A DNA stretch of 64,000 bases, from NCBI GenBank assembly GCA_943370285.1, contig CALRQJ020000004.1, forward strand, positions 62,001 through 126,000, given 5' to 3'. Shown here piece by piece: positions 8,146 to 15,919 of this stretch; position 1 is the stretch's first letter, and the number at the start of each line of letters is the position of its first letter. The notes under the pieces were generated by a model. That model made no database searches, was not told the DNA's origin, and worked only from the letters and a program-made list of their open reading frames with translations. A program made the position numbers and the translations under genes. The stretch is from CALRQJ02 sp943370285. Lineage in GTDB: Bacteria > Bacteroidota > Bacteroidia > Chitinophagales > Chitinophagaceae.

Positions 8146-9311
8146 GATAAACCTCCTGTAGTTGAATGTTGATTGAATGTTGTTGTTTTATTATACAATT
8201 GACGTTGCTCAAAAGTGTAGCCTAGTTGAACAACACATTTTTCTGATATAGAATAATAGCCTGTAATGCCAGCTTTTGTTTTATTGATATCAATAGCGTT
8301 GTACAAATACATGGCATCATTTTCTGCTAGGTTTTGAAACATTCCGAAAGTAGCATTTCCTTCTAGCCAAATATTTTTCTTGATTTTACAACCAATCACT
8401 TGTTTGAAATTGGTGCCCGATGATTCATTTTGTCGGATAAATAATGTTGAAAAACCATAGAGGTTTAAATTACCTAATGGATATAATCCTAGTTGAAAAT
8501 TGATTTGTTTAAAAGGAGCATCCGTAACTGTTCCAACAATAATATCTCCCTGAATATTGAAATAGTTAGAATGATATTTTACACCGAATAAGCCTAAATG
8601 GTTATTGTAAATTAAGTTATTGAATGGCGTATATACAAAGTGGTATGCTCCTTTCAACTGCCATTTTTTGTTGAGGTTAATGGTTATTTTATTGTAGTAT
8701 TCAAACTGATTGATATTGATATTTCTATTGTTGGTAACAATGGTGAGTTGTGTTTCGCTGATGGTTTGCTGATACGTTGCAACAGATTGTAGCATATGAA
8801 TATTCCAACCCAGTCGATTACCTACATCAAGCCTTGCATAGGTTGGATTTTGTCTTTCATTGGCATCGGTTTGTTTAATGCTTAATTCAAATCCGGCTTG
8901 CGTAAAAGCAAAGCTTTTAAGTTTTTCTTTTGCTATGACATCTTTTGACAAATATTTTACTTGAGCATCAGCTAACTCAGTTTGATTCAAATATTTTAGG
9001 CAAAGCCATATATAGTAATGAGCTGTAGAATTGTATGAATCGTTCTTTAAAACATGTTCATATTGTTTGATGGCTTCACTAAAATTATTCAACATAAAAG
9101 CTGCATAGCCCATGCGTAAACGAAGTAATGTAAAGTCTTGATTGGCTTGCACAGCTTCTTTTCCATAAGCCAATAATGCTTTCCAAGAACCTTTTTCGTA
9201 TAAAGCATAGCTCTTTGTATTTACTTCATCATACGTTAAATCATTTTGAGCTATTGAAGGAACAGAAAGTATCATAGCGATGAGTAATGCTATAGTTTTT
9301 AATGGATGCAT
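8133..9311 (-). CDS. TPR plus outer-membrane beta-barrel protein
   Basis: A 392-aa protein with a signal peptide (residues 1-21) and about three TPR-like helices pairs (residues 25-130, for example MGYAAFMLNNFSEAIKQYEH). The remaining 250 residues are rich in alternating hydrophobic strands and aromatic residues and end in WKF. This is the look of a YaiO-type outer-membrane barrel with an N-terminal TPR domain. The transported or bound substrate is unknown. It overlaps the genes on both sides by 13 bp, so the three are one translationally linked unit with the urea-transporter/M23 fusion first. Confidence 0.8.
   Translation of the reverse strand: MHPLKTIALLIAMILSVPSIAQNDLTYDEVNTKSYALYEKGSWKALLAYGKEAVQANQDFTLLRLRMGYAAFMLNNFSEAIKQYEHVLKNDSYNSTAHYYIWLCLKYLNQTELADAQVKYLSKDVIAKEKLKSFAFTQAGFELSIKQTDANERQNPTYARLDVGNRLGWNIHMLQSVATYQQTISETQLTIVTNNRNININQFEYYNKITINLNKKWQLKGAYHFVYTPFNNLIYNNHLGLFGVKYHSNYFNIQGDIIVGTVTDAPFKQINFQLGLYPLGNLNLYGFSTLFIRQNESSGTNFKQVIGCKIKKNIWLEGNATFGMFQNLAENDAMYLYNAIDINKTKAGITGYYSISEKCVVQLGYTFEQRQLYNKTTTFNQHSTTGGLSWKF
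8152..8157 (-). promoter_or_regulatory. Strong Shine-Dalgarno before the TPR gene
   Basis: On the minus strand AGGAGG lies 6 nt before the ATG at 8145. Such sites are rare in this window. It lies within the last codons of the barrel gene (Gly-Gly codons), so it may be partly accidental, but it supports this start and coupled translation. Confidence 0.55.
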
Positions 9312-11530
9312 GTTGCTTGTATAGTTTTGTTTGGGGTTTGAATGGTAAACGAGTGCAGTTGACCATTTTCGATATTCACTGTTGCGGTTGATTGTTGTTT
9401 ATCTAGGCCAAATATTTCCAACGTTTGTGTAGTTGAGAAAGAAATACTTCCGCTATTTAATAAGCCATCTTTTTGTTGAACTTCACTTTCAAAACGCATT
9501 CGAATAAAAATATAAAATGGCGCCAAAATATCTTGCAACCATTTGATGGGATTTACGGAATACACATTCAAGGGGAAATAATCTTTTACACTCAACTTTT
9601 TATCTGAGCTCAATAATACTTTGTAGGCTACTTGATAAAATTTGTATAACAAAGTTTTTCTTGAGCCAAAATAATTGGTGAAGTAAAATGCTGTGCCATT
9701 GTTTATGAAATAGGCAAATGCATTTTGTGATGCACAATACAGATAAGTCTCGTTATATAAACTCGTACAAACTTCCCATTCTTCTGTAGTAAAGTTTTCG
9801 GCTTGTACTTGTAAAATAAATCCGGGTTGAAAATTAAATGCTTGTTGTAATTGAACATTAGCTACTACATTACTTACAAAACTTCCTTCTAGAGGTGTAC
9901 TATAGTTTTTTAATGCAATAGCATGATTGTTTTTTGTTGTAAAATAGCTAATTGGGTAGGCTAATGTTTTAGAACCAACATAAGGTGTTGATTGAACTTG
10001 AAAGTGTAAATGTGGCTCAGGCGAACGGCCTGAATTGCCAACGTTTGCAACAATTTCACCTTTCTTAACATAAGCACCTTTAAAAACTTTAAAAGAATGT
10101 TTTTTAAGATGCGATAATTTAGTGTACAAACCTTCGGCATGTTTAATAACAATACTATTACCCCAGTTTTGCTGTGCATTGTTGCCACCAATTTCATTGT
10201 CTTCTACATGATCCACAATCTCTTCTACAATACCATCGGCAGGGGCAAGAACAGGTTTGTTGTAGCAGTAAAAGTGTTCAGGCAAGTTACCTGGTAAACG
10301 ATACGTTTTCATTTCATCATCTAATAAAACAAAGTCTAGTGCTTTGCTCCATTCGCCTTTATGTGTTACTGTTCCATCGTAGCCTTGGCTTACCATCCAT
10401 TCACCCATAAAAGGCAATGCCAATTGGTGGTACACATTGTTCATCCATCTTTCTTTTCCATTTTTATATCGGTATAAATTAGTTTCCGGACTATAATATT
10501 GAATTGGTGTAAGTACTAGTTTGTTTTGTTTAGTACGTATTTGCAGCATATACAAAAACAAAATAACAGTGATGCAAAATGGCAATGAAAAAATGGGTAC
10601 ACCTACTTTAAATAATAAACTACCAATACCTGTAACCATTAAATATGCAACCGGGACAGAAATAAAAATCCATAAAAAAGAACGTATTGATGGAATTAAA
10701 TAAAATCCGCCTAACGCAACAGCTACCAACATAAAATTGGTGCCCATATTATAATAGCTAACATCAATTTGATTGAATCCACCCATTAAAAATCCAAAGA
10801 AAATAGCAACAGAATAGCCAAATACCATGAGCATAAATGCAATCCTTGAATAAATCAATAAACCAATAGACAAAACAATTCCGGATGCAATATTTACTTG
10901 AAACAAAATTGCACTCATGCTTCTAAAAAAGCCTGCCACAAAATCAGGAATACTCCAGTTTTCAATTTTGGTAATGACGTTTACTAAACTGTTGCCACCT
11001 AAAGCATACATTTCGTTGTACCAATAAATATGACGAACAGTTAGTCCAATTCCTGTAAAGCTTTTAGATGCAATAATTAACAAAGCAGTACTGATAATAA
11101 ATGCCAATGATAATGCAGGTAAACCTCTTTTATTCAACATAGCATTTAGTACAGTAGAAATAAATAGTGTAAGCAATGAACCTACTATGAGTAATGCAGC
11201 AAAAGCAATTCCAAATTCAAAATTGGTTCCAAAGCCCAAACCAAATAATACTACACTGTAGGTAAGTAATCCATTTTGTACTTGTTCTTTACCAAAGCCC
11301 AATGCATGTGCTGCTATAATTGCAATGATAACCGCAGCCAAACCACAGGCACCTGTAAATGGCGTAAAAAACGAAACAATTAAAATGAGTAAAGCAAATA
11401 TTTTATTCTTCGAGAAGAACAACATGCCATAACTGTTAAGTATGGCATGAGCTAGGTATTTAGTGAATGATATAATATTAGTTACTTTCAAATTCTCCTT
11501 TTTATGAACCACAACGAATAAACGACGCAA
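9299..11530 (-). CDS. Urea-transporter / M23 metallopeptidase fusion protein
   Basis: Two unrelated domains in one 743-aa chain. Residues about 22-330 form a polytopic region resembling urea transporters (SLC14/UT), with two similar halves each holding an NG/GFG-type pore stretch. Residues about 385-520 are an M23 (LytM-like) peptidase with His390, Asp399, His474 and HLHF at 507-510 as likely zinc and catalytic residues. Residues 540-743 are unassigned. M23 enzymes cleave peptidoglycan cross-bridges, so this domain should face the periplasm. The start is uncertain: TTG at 11530 overlaps an intergenic repeat; TTG at 11491, after AAGGAG, is an alternative. Confidence 0.88.
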   Translation of the reverse strand: MRRLFVVVHKKENLKVTNIISFTKYLAHAILNSYGMLFFSKNKIFALLILIVSFFTPFTGACGLAAVIIAIIAAHALGFGKEQVQNGLLTYSVVLFGLGFGTNFEFGIAFAALLIVGSLLTLFISTVLNAMLNKRGLPALSLAFIISTALLIIASKSFTGIGLTVRHIYWYNEMYALGGNSLVNVITKIENWSIPDFVAGFFRSMSAILFQVNIASGIVLSIGLLIYSRIAFMLMVFGYSVAIFFGFLMGGFNQIDVSYYNMGTNFMLVAVALGGFYLIPSIRSFLWIFISVPVAYLMVTGIGSLLFKVGVPIFSLPFCITVILFLYMLQIRTKQNKLVLTPIQYYSPETNLYRYKNGKERWMNNVYHQLALPFMGEWMVSQGYDGTVTHKGEWSKALDFVLLDDEMKTYRLPGNLPEHFYCYNKPVLAPADGIVEEIVDHVEDNEIGGNNAQQNWGNSIVIKHAEGLYTKLSHLKKHSFKVFKGAYVKKGEIVANVGNSGRSPEPHLHFQVQSTPYVGSKTLAYPISYFTTKNNHAIALKNYSTPLEGSFVSNVVANVQLQQAFNFQPGFILQVQAENFTTEEWEVCTSLYNETYLYCASQNAFAYFINNGTAFYFTNYFGSRKTLLYKFYQVAYKVLLSSDKKLSVKDYFPLNVYSVNPIKWLQDILAPFYIFIRMRFESEVQQKDGLLNSGSISFSTTQTLEIFGLDKQQSTATVNIENGQLHSFTIQTPNKTIQATCIH

Positions 11531-11578
11531 CGATACACAACGTTGAACAACTTAGTGTAATTGTGCCTTTGTGGTTTA
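11506..11578 (+). repeat. Intergenic repeat, copy 1 (CACAACGA...TTTGTGGTT family)
   Basis: Read on the plus strand, this segment matches 13040-13111. It begins GAACCACAACGA, continues with ACGAC and CACAA-GTTG, and ends TTGTGCC then TTTGTGGTT. The first 24 positions agree at 19. Both copies lie at the 3' side of minus-strand enzyme genes. The ends AACCACAA and TTGTGGTT are inverted, so the transcript could fold back. Confidence 0.55.
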
Positions 11579-11581
11579 GCA

Positions 11582-12940
11582 CTACAAGTTAATTTCCTTC
11601 AAATAATCTGGCAGCACTTCCATTTGCTCAATGTATTCAAGGGTTTCGGCTTTTCTAATTAAATGCGTTTCGCCTTTATCATCAATCAAAACTACATTAG
11701 GTCTCATTTGGATAAACTGCATCCATTGGGTCATATTGTAAGCTCCAACTTTATGTACCACCACATGATCTCCTCGGTTTAACAGTGGCATATTAATGCT
11801 GCTTCTTACTACATCAATATTCATACATAAAGGACCATACAATACCATATCTTCTGTATGATGCGTAAAATCTTGTGCAGGACTCATTTTATGCTCGTAC
11901 CAAAAGGCAGTGAATAAAATATTTACACCAAAATCCATAATAGTGGCTTTACGTCCATCACTCAATCTTTTATTTGCTAAAACTGTGCCTAATAAATAGC
12001 CTGCATCATCGATAAGGGCTCTACCACTTTCTAAAATGAGTAAAGGCAATTCATTACTGCTAAAGCCAATATTATACATCGCATTCGTTATTGCTTCTGC
12101 AAATTCATCCACACTTGGTATTGTATCAGCTCCTGGCAAGTAAGCTCCACGTAAAGTATTAGCACTCGGTAAGCCGCCACCTAAATCTAAATATTGAATA
12201 ACGGTATTCAATTGCGTTTTTGCATTCCATGCTAAATCGCCTAATTTTCTTACGGCAACAGCGTACGCTTCAGTGCTTAGCATGAATGTACCAATATGGC
12301 AATGCAAGCCTGTTAATTGTAATTTTCCGGAAGCTATAATTTTATTCATCGCTGTCCATGCCTGACCATTTTCATAGTTAAAACCAAATCTATCCCACAT
12401 GGGATAAATACCGGTATCCATATTTACACGAATAGCTACACGAGGTTTTTTATTCAACTGTTCGGCTAAGTCAATTAACTGATACAACTCTTCAAAATGA
12501 TCAATATGAATCAATGAATCATTGTTAATAGCTAAGGTTAATTCAGCTTCAGTTTTCTCCGGACCATTAAAAATAATTTTATTACCCGGCACACCATTGC
12601 CCAATGCTTTGTTATATTCAAATCCACTCACCACTTCGCCCCAACTACCTTCTTGGTGAAAAATTTTGCATACCGCATTAATGTAATTGGTTTTATAACT
12701 CCATGCAAACTGCACTTTCGGATATCGAGTTGTGAAAGCTCTAACTGCATTTTGATAGGTACGGCGAATGGTTCTTTCACTTATCACAAACACCGGTGAG
12801 CCATATTGTTCAATTAAACTTTTTACAGCAACACCATCAATATGTTTTACTGCTTCGTATTCGGTACGAGTGCCAAATTTGTTCATTAATCCGGCATTCA
12901 TTTTTTGAATACTTGGACTTTCATATCTTAATTTTTCCAT
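11582..12940 (-). CDS. Fold-type III PLP-dependent decarboxylase (LysA-like)
   Basis: Related to diaminopimelate, ornithine/arginine and carboxynorspermidine decarboxylases. Lys83 in FAWSYKTNYIN should hold PLP. LTGLHCHIGTF, LDLGGGLPSAN and LESGRALIDDAG match the usual GLHFHIGS, GGG and EPGR motifs, and GPLCMNID plus GAYNMTQW match the C-terminal active-site Cys-Asp and GAY. The catalytic set therefore looks intact. The length of 452 aa is slightly long and several motifs deviate, so this is probably not the housekeeping LysA. The neighbouring ATP-grasp and PqqD genes suggest it acts on an amino acid or amino-acyl product in a dedicated pathway. Confidence 0.87.
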   Translation of the reverse strand: MEKLRYESPSIQKMNAGLMNKFGTRTEYEAVKHIDGVAVKSLIEQYGSPVFVISERTIRRTYQNAVRAFTTRYPKVQFAWSYKTNYINAVCKIFHQEGSWGEVVSGFEYNKALGNGVPGNKIIFNGPEKTEAELTLAINNDSLIHIDHFEELYQLIDLAEQLNKKPRVAIRVNMDTGIYPMWDRFGFNYENGQAWTAMNKIIASGKLQLTGLHCHIGTFMLSTEAYAVAVRKLGDLAWNAKTQLNTVIQYLDLGGGLPSANTLRGAYLPGADTIPSVDEFAEAITNAMYNIGFSSNELPLLILESGRALIDDAGYLLGTVLANKRLSDGRKATIMDFGVNILFTAFWYEHKMSPAQDFTHHTEDMVLYGPLCMNIDVVRSSINMPLLNRGDHVVVHKVGAYNMTQWMQFIQMRPNVVLIDDKGETHLIRKAETLEYIEQMEVLPDYLKEINL

Positions 12941-12966
12941 AACCCTTTTTTTAATTTTATGTTATC

Positions 12967-13004
12967 AGCTGTTGTGCTACTATGAAACTTTCGTTGCGTC
13001 GCAC
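12967..13004 (-). repeat. Dispersed repeat, copy B (GTGCGACGCAAC family)
   Basis: On the minus strand this reads GTGCGACGCAAC followed by a tail with CATAGTAG and AGCT. It matches copy A at 7476-7515 at 30 of 39 positions, in inverse orientation. It lies in the 169-bp gap between the ATP-grasp and decarboxylase genes, next to a second repeat family. Confidence 0.6.
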
Positions 13005-13039
13005 TCTTCAAGGTTCTTTTCTTTACTGAGCTGTTTTTT

Positions 13040-13111
13040 GAATCACAACGACTTTACGACACATTCGAACCACAAAGTTGTGAAACCTTGTGCCATTCTG
13101 ACTTTGTGGTT
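13040..13111 (+). repeat. Intergenic repeat, copy 2 (CACAACGA...TTTGTGGTT family)
   Basis: Matches 11506-11578. It also contains an 11-bp perfect inverted repeat (AACCACAAAGT at 13068-13078 and ACTTTGTGGTT at 13101-13111) whose right arm runs into the ATP-grasp stop codon. There is no T run after the hairpin on the minus strand, so it is a folded 3' structure rather than a classical terminator. Confidence 0.55.
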
Positions 13112-14162
13112 ATAACTCTCCAAAGCCACTGATTTGTTGAAACTCTTTCACATCAGTAATATGATCCCATGAATAGCGAATGAAAATCTTGCCTACTTCA
13201 TAATCAGTAAATGGAGTTACGTCATCTCCCAAAGCCATTTTGACCAATGCAGCAGGTTGATTTTGTCCTGCAGCAGCTGTTAAATAAATCCATGCCGGAA
13301 AACGAGGATTAATTTCCATGATATAACACACACCATCTGCAGTACGCATAATTTCTAATTCACAACCACCTTTCCATTTTGTAGCTTGAACAAATGTTTG
13401 AGCAATAGTTAGCAAGGTGTCGTCTTCTAACGTAATGCCAGCCCAAGCTTTTCCTTTATCGGTGATGTATAATTTTTTCATCGGAATAATACTTGTTGCA
13501 TTTCCTTTTCCATCGCCCAATACAGCAATATTGATTTCGTTGCCACTAATAAACTGTTGTACAATAATGGGGTAACCCCATTTGGCAGTTAACTTATGAA
13601 ATGCTTTTTGTGCTTGTTCCATGGTATAAGCAACAACAGCATCATAATATTTTCCTTTTACTACTAAAGGATAACCAAACAACTCGGCACAGGCATATAA
13701 TTCATCTACACTGTAAATCACTTTGTCGGCAGGAACAGATAAGCCATACTTCAATCCAAATTGATAGAGGTTGATTTTATCTCTTGCATCAAATTGCTCA
13801 AATGTTGGTAAAAAGGTAGCAATACCCATACTTTTTAATGTGGGAGCCAGCTTCATAAAGTTGTATAACTCTGCATCAAAGTTGGGAATGATAACATCAA
13901 TCTTTTCCTTCTCATGAATGTATTTAATTCTGTTGAGCAAAGCTTCAGTACCAGCAGCAGGATAAGTAATTTGATAGGTTTTATCTACCACATCATGCAT
14001 ATAAATACCGGGCTCTAGGGTTTCGTAAGAAAGCCCAATTATGCGTAAAGGGTTAGGCAAACCATCTCTCAATGCTCTGATAACAGCTACTCCAGGTCCA
14101 GGGCTGTCAATAGCATTTAGGCCGGTTACAGCCACTGTTAGTGGATGTTGATTTTCACTCAT
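13110..14162 (-). CDS. ATP-grasp family ligase
   Basis: A 350-aa CarB-like ATP-grasp enzyme. It has an N-terminal alpha/beta domain (TVAVTGLNAIDSPGPGVAVIRAL), an ATP-grasp core with FGYPLVVKGKYYDAVVAY and PIIVQQFISGNEINIAV, and the metal-binding CELEIM ... YIMEINPRFPAW near residue 300. These enzymes activate a carboxylate as an acyl phosphate and join it to an amine or thiol, often making peptide bonds. The substrate cannot be read from the sequence. The PqqD-like gene lies 63 bp upstream and the decarboxylase 169 bp downstream, all on one strand. Confidence 0.88.
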   Translation of the reverse strand: MSENQHPLTVAVTGLNAIDSPGPGVAVIRALRDGLPNPLRIIGLSYETLEPGIYMHDVVDKTYQITYPAAGTEALLNRIKYIHEKEKIDVIIPNFDAELYNFMKLAPTLKSMGIATFLPTFEQFDARDKINLYQFGLKYGLSVPADKVIYSVDELYACAELFGYPLVVKGKYYDAVVAYTMEQAQKAFHKLTAKWGYPIIVQQFISGNEINIAVLGDGKGNATSIIPMKKLYITDKGKAWAGITLEDDTLLTIAQTFVQATKWKGGCELEIMRTADGVCYIMEINPRFPAWIYLTAAAGQNQPAALVKMALGDDVTPFTDYEVGKIFIRYSWDHITDVKEFQQISGFGEL

Positions 14163-14225
14163 GATAAAAATTTGGGTAGAGTTTTAGTTCATTTTTTCAT
14201 CAAGGAACAAACCTTGGAAGTTTAG

Positions 14226-14468
14226 TTAATGCTCTAAAAGATTGGCATACTTCAACTGGTTTACAAATTCGTCCCAATCTTTTTCTAATTGAGCATGACT
14301 TACATCGTAGCTTTCTAAAATTTGTGTTTTGATGGCGGCAGTAGGTGTGCCTTCTTTTATTAATGCTAAAATTTCGGCTGCAATCGGATTGGCCGAGTAA
14401 GAGTCGCCTGTAGATGGATTGAAAATGAAACCGGCTTCGCTAGTGGCAATATTTTTCTTCAAATGCAT
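14226..14468 (-). CDS. Free-standing PqqD-like protein
   Basis: An 80-aa protein matching the PqqD fold: EAGFIFNPSTGDSYSANPIAAEILALIKEG, then helices carrying the YDVSHAQLEKDWDEFVNQL segment. PqqD proteins bind precursor peptides and hand them to modifying enzymes (the RiPP recognition element). This one resembles the PqqD-like proteins that occur away from PQQ genes. No radical-SAM partner and no clear precursor peptide are visible nearby; the adjacent enzyme is the ATP-grasp ligase. Whether it carries a peptide here is inference. Confidence 0.82.
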   Translation of the reverse strand: MHLKKNIATSEAGFIFNPSTGDSYSANPIAAEILALIKEGTPTAAIKTQILESYDVSHAQLEKDWDEFVNQLKYANLLEH

Positions 14469-14581
14469 AATCTTGTATTTATAATATTTTTCTGACTACT
14501 CTTACTATCCTTCGTTTAATCAATCAGACGTTTCTCCAATAAAAAACCTTCGATTTAAGACAAAAAACTTTCATCTAATTT

Positions 14582-15085
14582 TTACCACGATCTTAGTTTA
14601 ACCCAAATGTAATCGTCCATTAAAACGCCATTTTTCAAAACGGCTTTTCTTCTTACGCCTTCTAAATAAAATCCATTCTTTTCCAATATCCTCATCGAAG
14701 CTTTATTGGTTTCAAAAACTTCTGCATAAAGGCGTACAATATCGAAGTAGTAAAAAGTGTATTCCACCATCTGTCGAATTGCTTCTGTTGTAATTCCCTG
14801 CCCCCAAAATGGTTCTCCTAGCCAATAACTGATTTCAGCACTCATAATGTACACATCACTGTTGAGTATTAATCCAATTCCGCCAACTGCTTGTCCATCT
14901 ACATCAATAGCAAAGTTTACAATTGGTGTAGTACCAATTGTTTTATTGAGCCAATCTTGCCCATTTTCTTCAGTATATGGATGCGGAAAGTAATTGCGTA
15001 AATTATTCCAAACATTGATATTGTTGGCGTATGACACTAAACTGGGTAAGTCTTCTTGAGTCCATTGACGAATGATTACAGCCAT
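14582..15085 (-). CDS. GNAT family N-acetyltransferase (RimJ/RimL-like)
   Basis: A 167-aa acyl-CoA-dependent acetyltransferase. It begins IIRQWTQEDLPSLVSYANN, as RimJ/RimL-type proteins do, with the acetyl-CoA loop in ISYWLGEPFWGQGITTEAIRQ and the C-terminal NKASMRILEKNGFYLEGVRRKA. The acceptor is unknown. It lies 113 bp upstream of the PqqD-like gene on the same strand, so it may be the first gene of the block, or an independent gene. A perfect 17-bp palindrome sits 31 bp before its start. Confidence 0.9.
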   Translation of the reverse strand: MAVIIRQWTQEDLPSLVSYANNINVWNNLRNYFPHPYTEENGQDWLNKTIGTTPIVNFAIDVDGQAVGGIGLILNSDVYIMSAEISYWLGEPFWGQGITTEAIRQMVEYTFYYFDIVRLYAEVFETNKASMRILEKNGFYLEGVRRKAVLKNGVLMDDYIWVKLRSW

Positions 15086-15115
15086 GAGTGTATTTTTTGA
15101 GCACCATAAATTAAT

Positions 15116-15132
15116 GTCTCATTAAATGAGAC
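15116..15132. promoter_or_regulatory. 17-bp palindrome, candidate operator
   Basis: GTCTCATT-A-AATGAGAC, perfect 8-bp half-sites around one central base, 31 bp upstream of the acetyltransferase ATG. The size and symmetry fit the binding site of a dimeric repressor; a hairpin in the mRNA leader is the alternative. No regulator gene lies beside it. Confidence 0.45.
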
Positions 15133-15316
15133 GACAAGCTATCGAAAAACCTTCTGTTGGACACTTTGTTTTGAATAAAGTTTATACCAACTACTAAAAT
15201 CTGAAGATTAATTTTACTGCTTGTGTAGTCGTTCCTTCATTGCATGCTAAGTCAAGGCACTGGTTTTTGAAGCTTCAATGCTCAACTTTTAAGATTAGAG
15301 CCATTTACACCATGCA

Positions 15317-15345
15317 AAAGCCTGATACAAAACGTACCAGGCTTT
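15317..15345 (-). terminator. Intrinsic terminator of the 15374-15919 gene
   Basis: An 8-bp stem (AAAGCCTG / CAGGCTTT), extended by TAC/GTA after one mismatch, lies 28 bp past the stop of the minus-strand membrane protein. The minus strand continues CTTTTGC, a modest T run. Confidence 0.6.
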
Positions 15346-15373
15346 ATATTCTGGGGATTTAAAACTTGCTGAT

Positions 15374-15919
15374 TTATCTTCTATTCAACCACCAACCAAG
15401 CCAAAGGCCGCAAAGCCCCCAGCCAACTAAATAATCAGTTAGATATGCGGTTAGGTCGAAGCTAGGATACCAAATATGCCCGGTATATGGTGCATTCATA
15501 AAAACAATCAAACCTATAAAAAGACATGCTGTAAGCGTAGTAACAAAATTATTATTGCTAAACTTGGCTAACATCCAACAAAGCAGCCAAACCATTACAA
15601 TATTAACTAATGCACCACGGGCCATATTCATTCCCATGCTCATATTCATGGCTTTGTGGTAAGTAACAACAGCCCAAGGTTTACCAGCTGATTCGTTCAT
15701 CAGTTTCTCCATTTCCTCGCCTGAAGCACCTGGGGGTGTATTGGGTAAATAATATTGCCCATCTTCACTAAATTGGCTGTTTAAATATGCCATTATACTG
15801 TCCTGCTTTGGAGTGTATTGATTAGCAGGGCGATGCAAATCTAAAACCGTCCAGGAAAGTGTTTGGGCAATGAAAATAATTAGACCACCAACAATGGCGC
15901 CAATCAAATTTTTTTTCAT
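15374..15919 (-). CDS. Integral membrane protein of unknown function
   Basis: I do not recognise a characterised family. The 181-aa protein has one hydrophobic helix at the N-terminus (residues 5-24). A soluble loop of about 65 residues rich in Pro and Gly follows (YLPNTPPGASGEEMEKL), then about three more helices (from residue 100) ending WLGWWLNRR. The loop would lie outside the cytoplasm if the N-terminus is inside. It is monocistronic with its own terminator. Confidence 0.75.
   Translation of the reverse strand: MKKNLIGAIVGGLIIFIAQTLSWTVLDLHRPANQYTPKQDSIMAYLNSQFSEDGQYYLPNTPPGASGEEMEKLMNESAGKPWAVVTYHKAMNMSMGMNMARGALVNIVMVWLLCWMLAKFSNNNFVTTLTACLFIGLIVFMNAPYTGHIWYPSFDLTAYLTDYLVGWGLCGLWLGWWLNRR

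Noticed and set aside
13068..13111. The AACCACAAAGT hairpin as an intrinsic terminator of the ATP-grasp gene.
   Set aside because: The loop is 22 nt and no T run follows on the minus strand, so it was kept only as part of a repeat.
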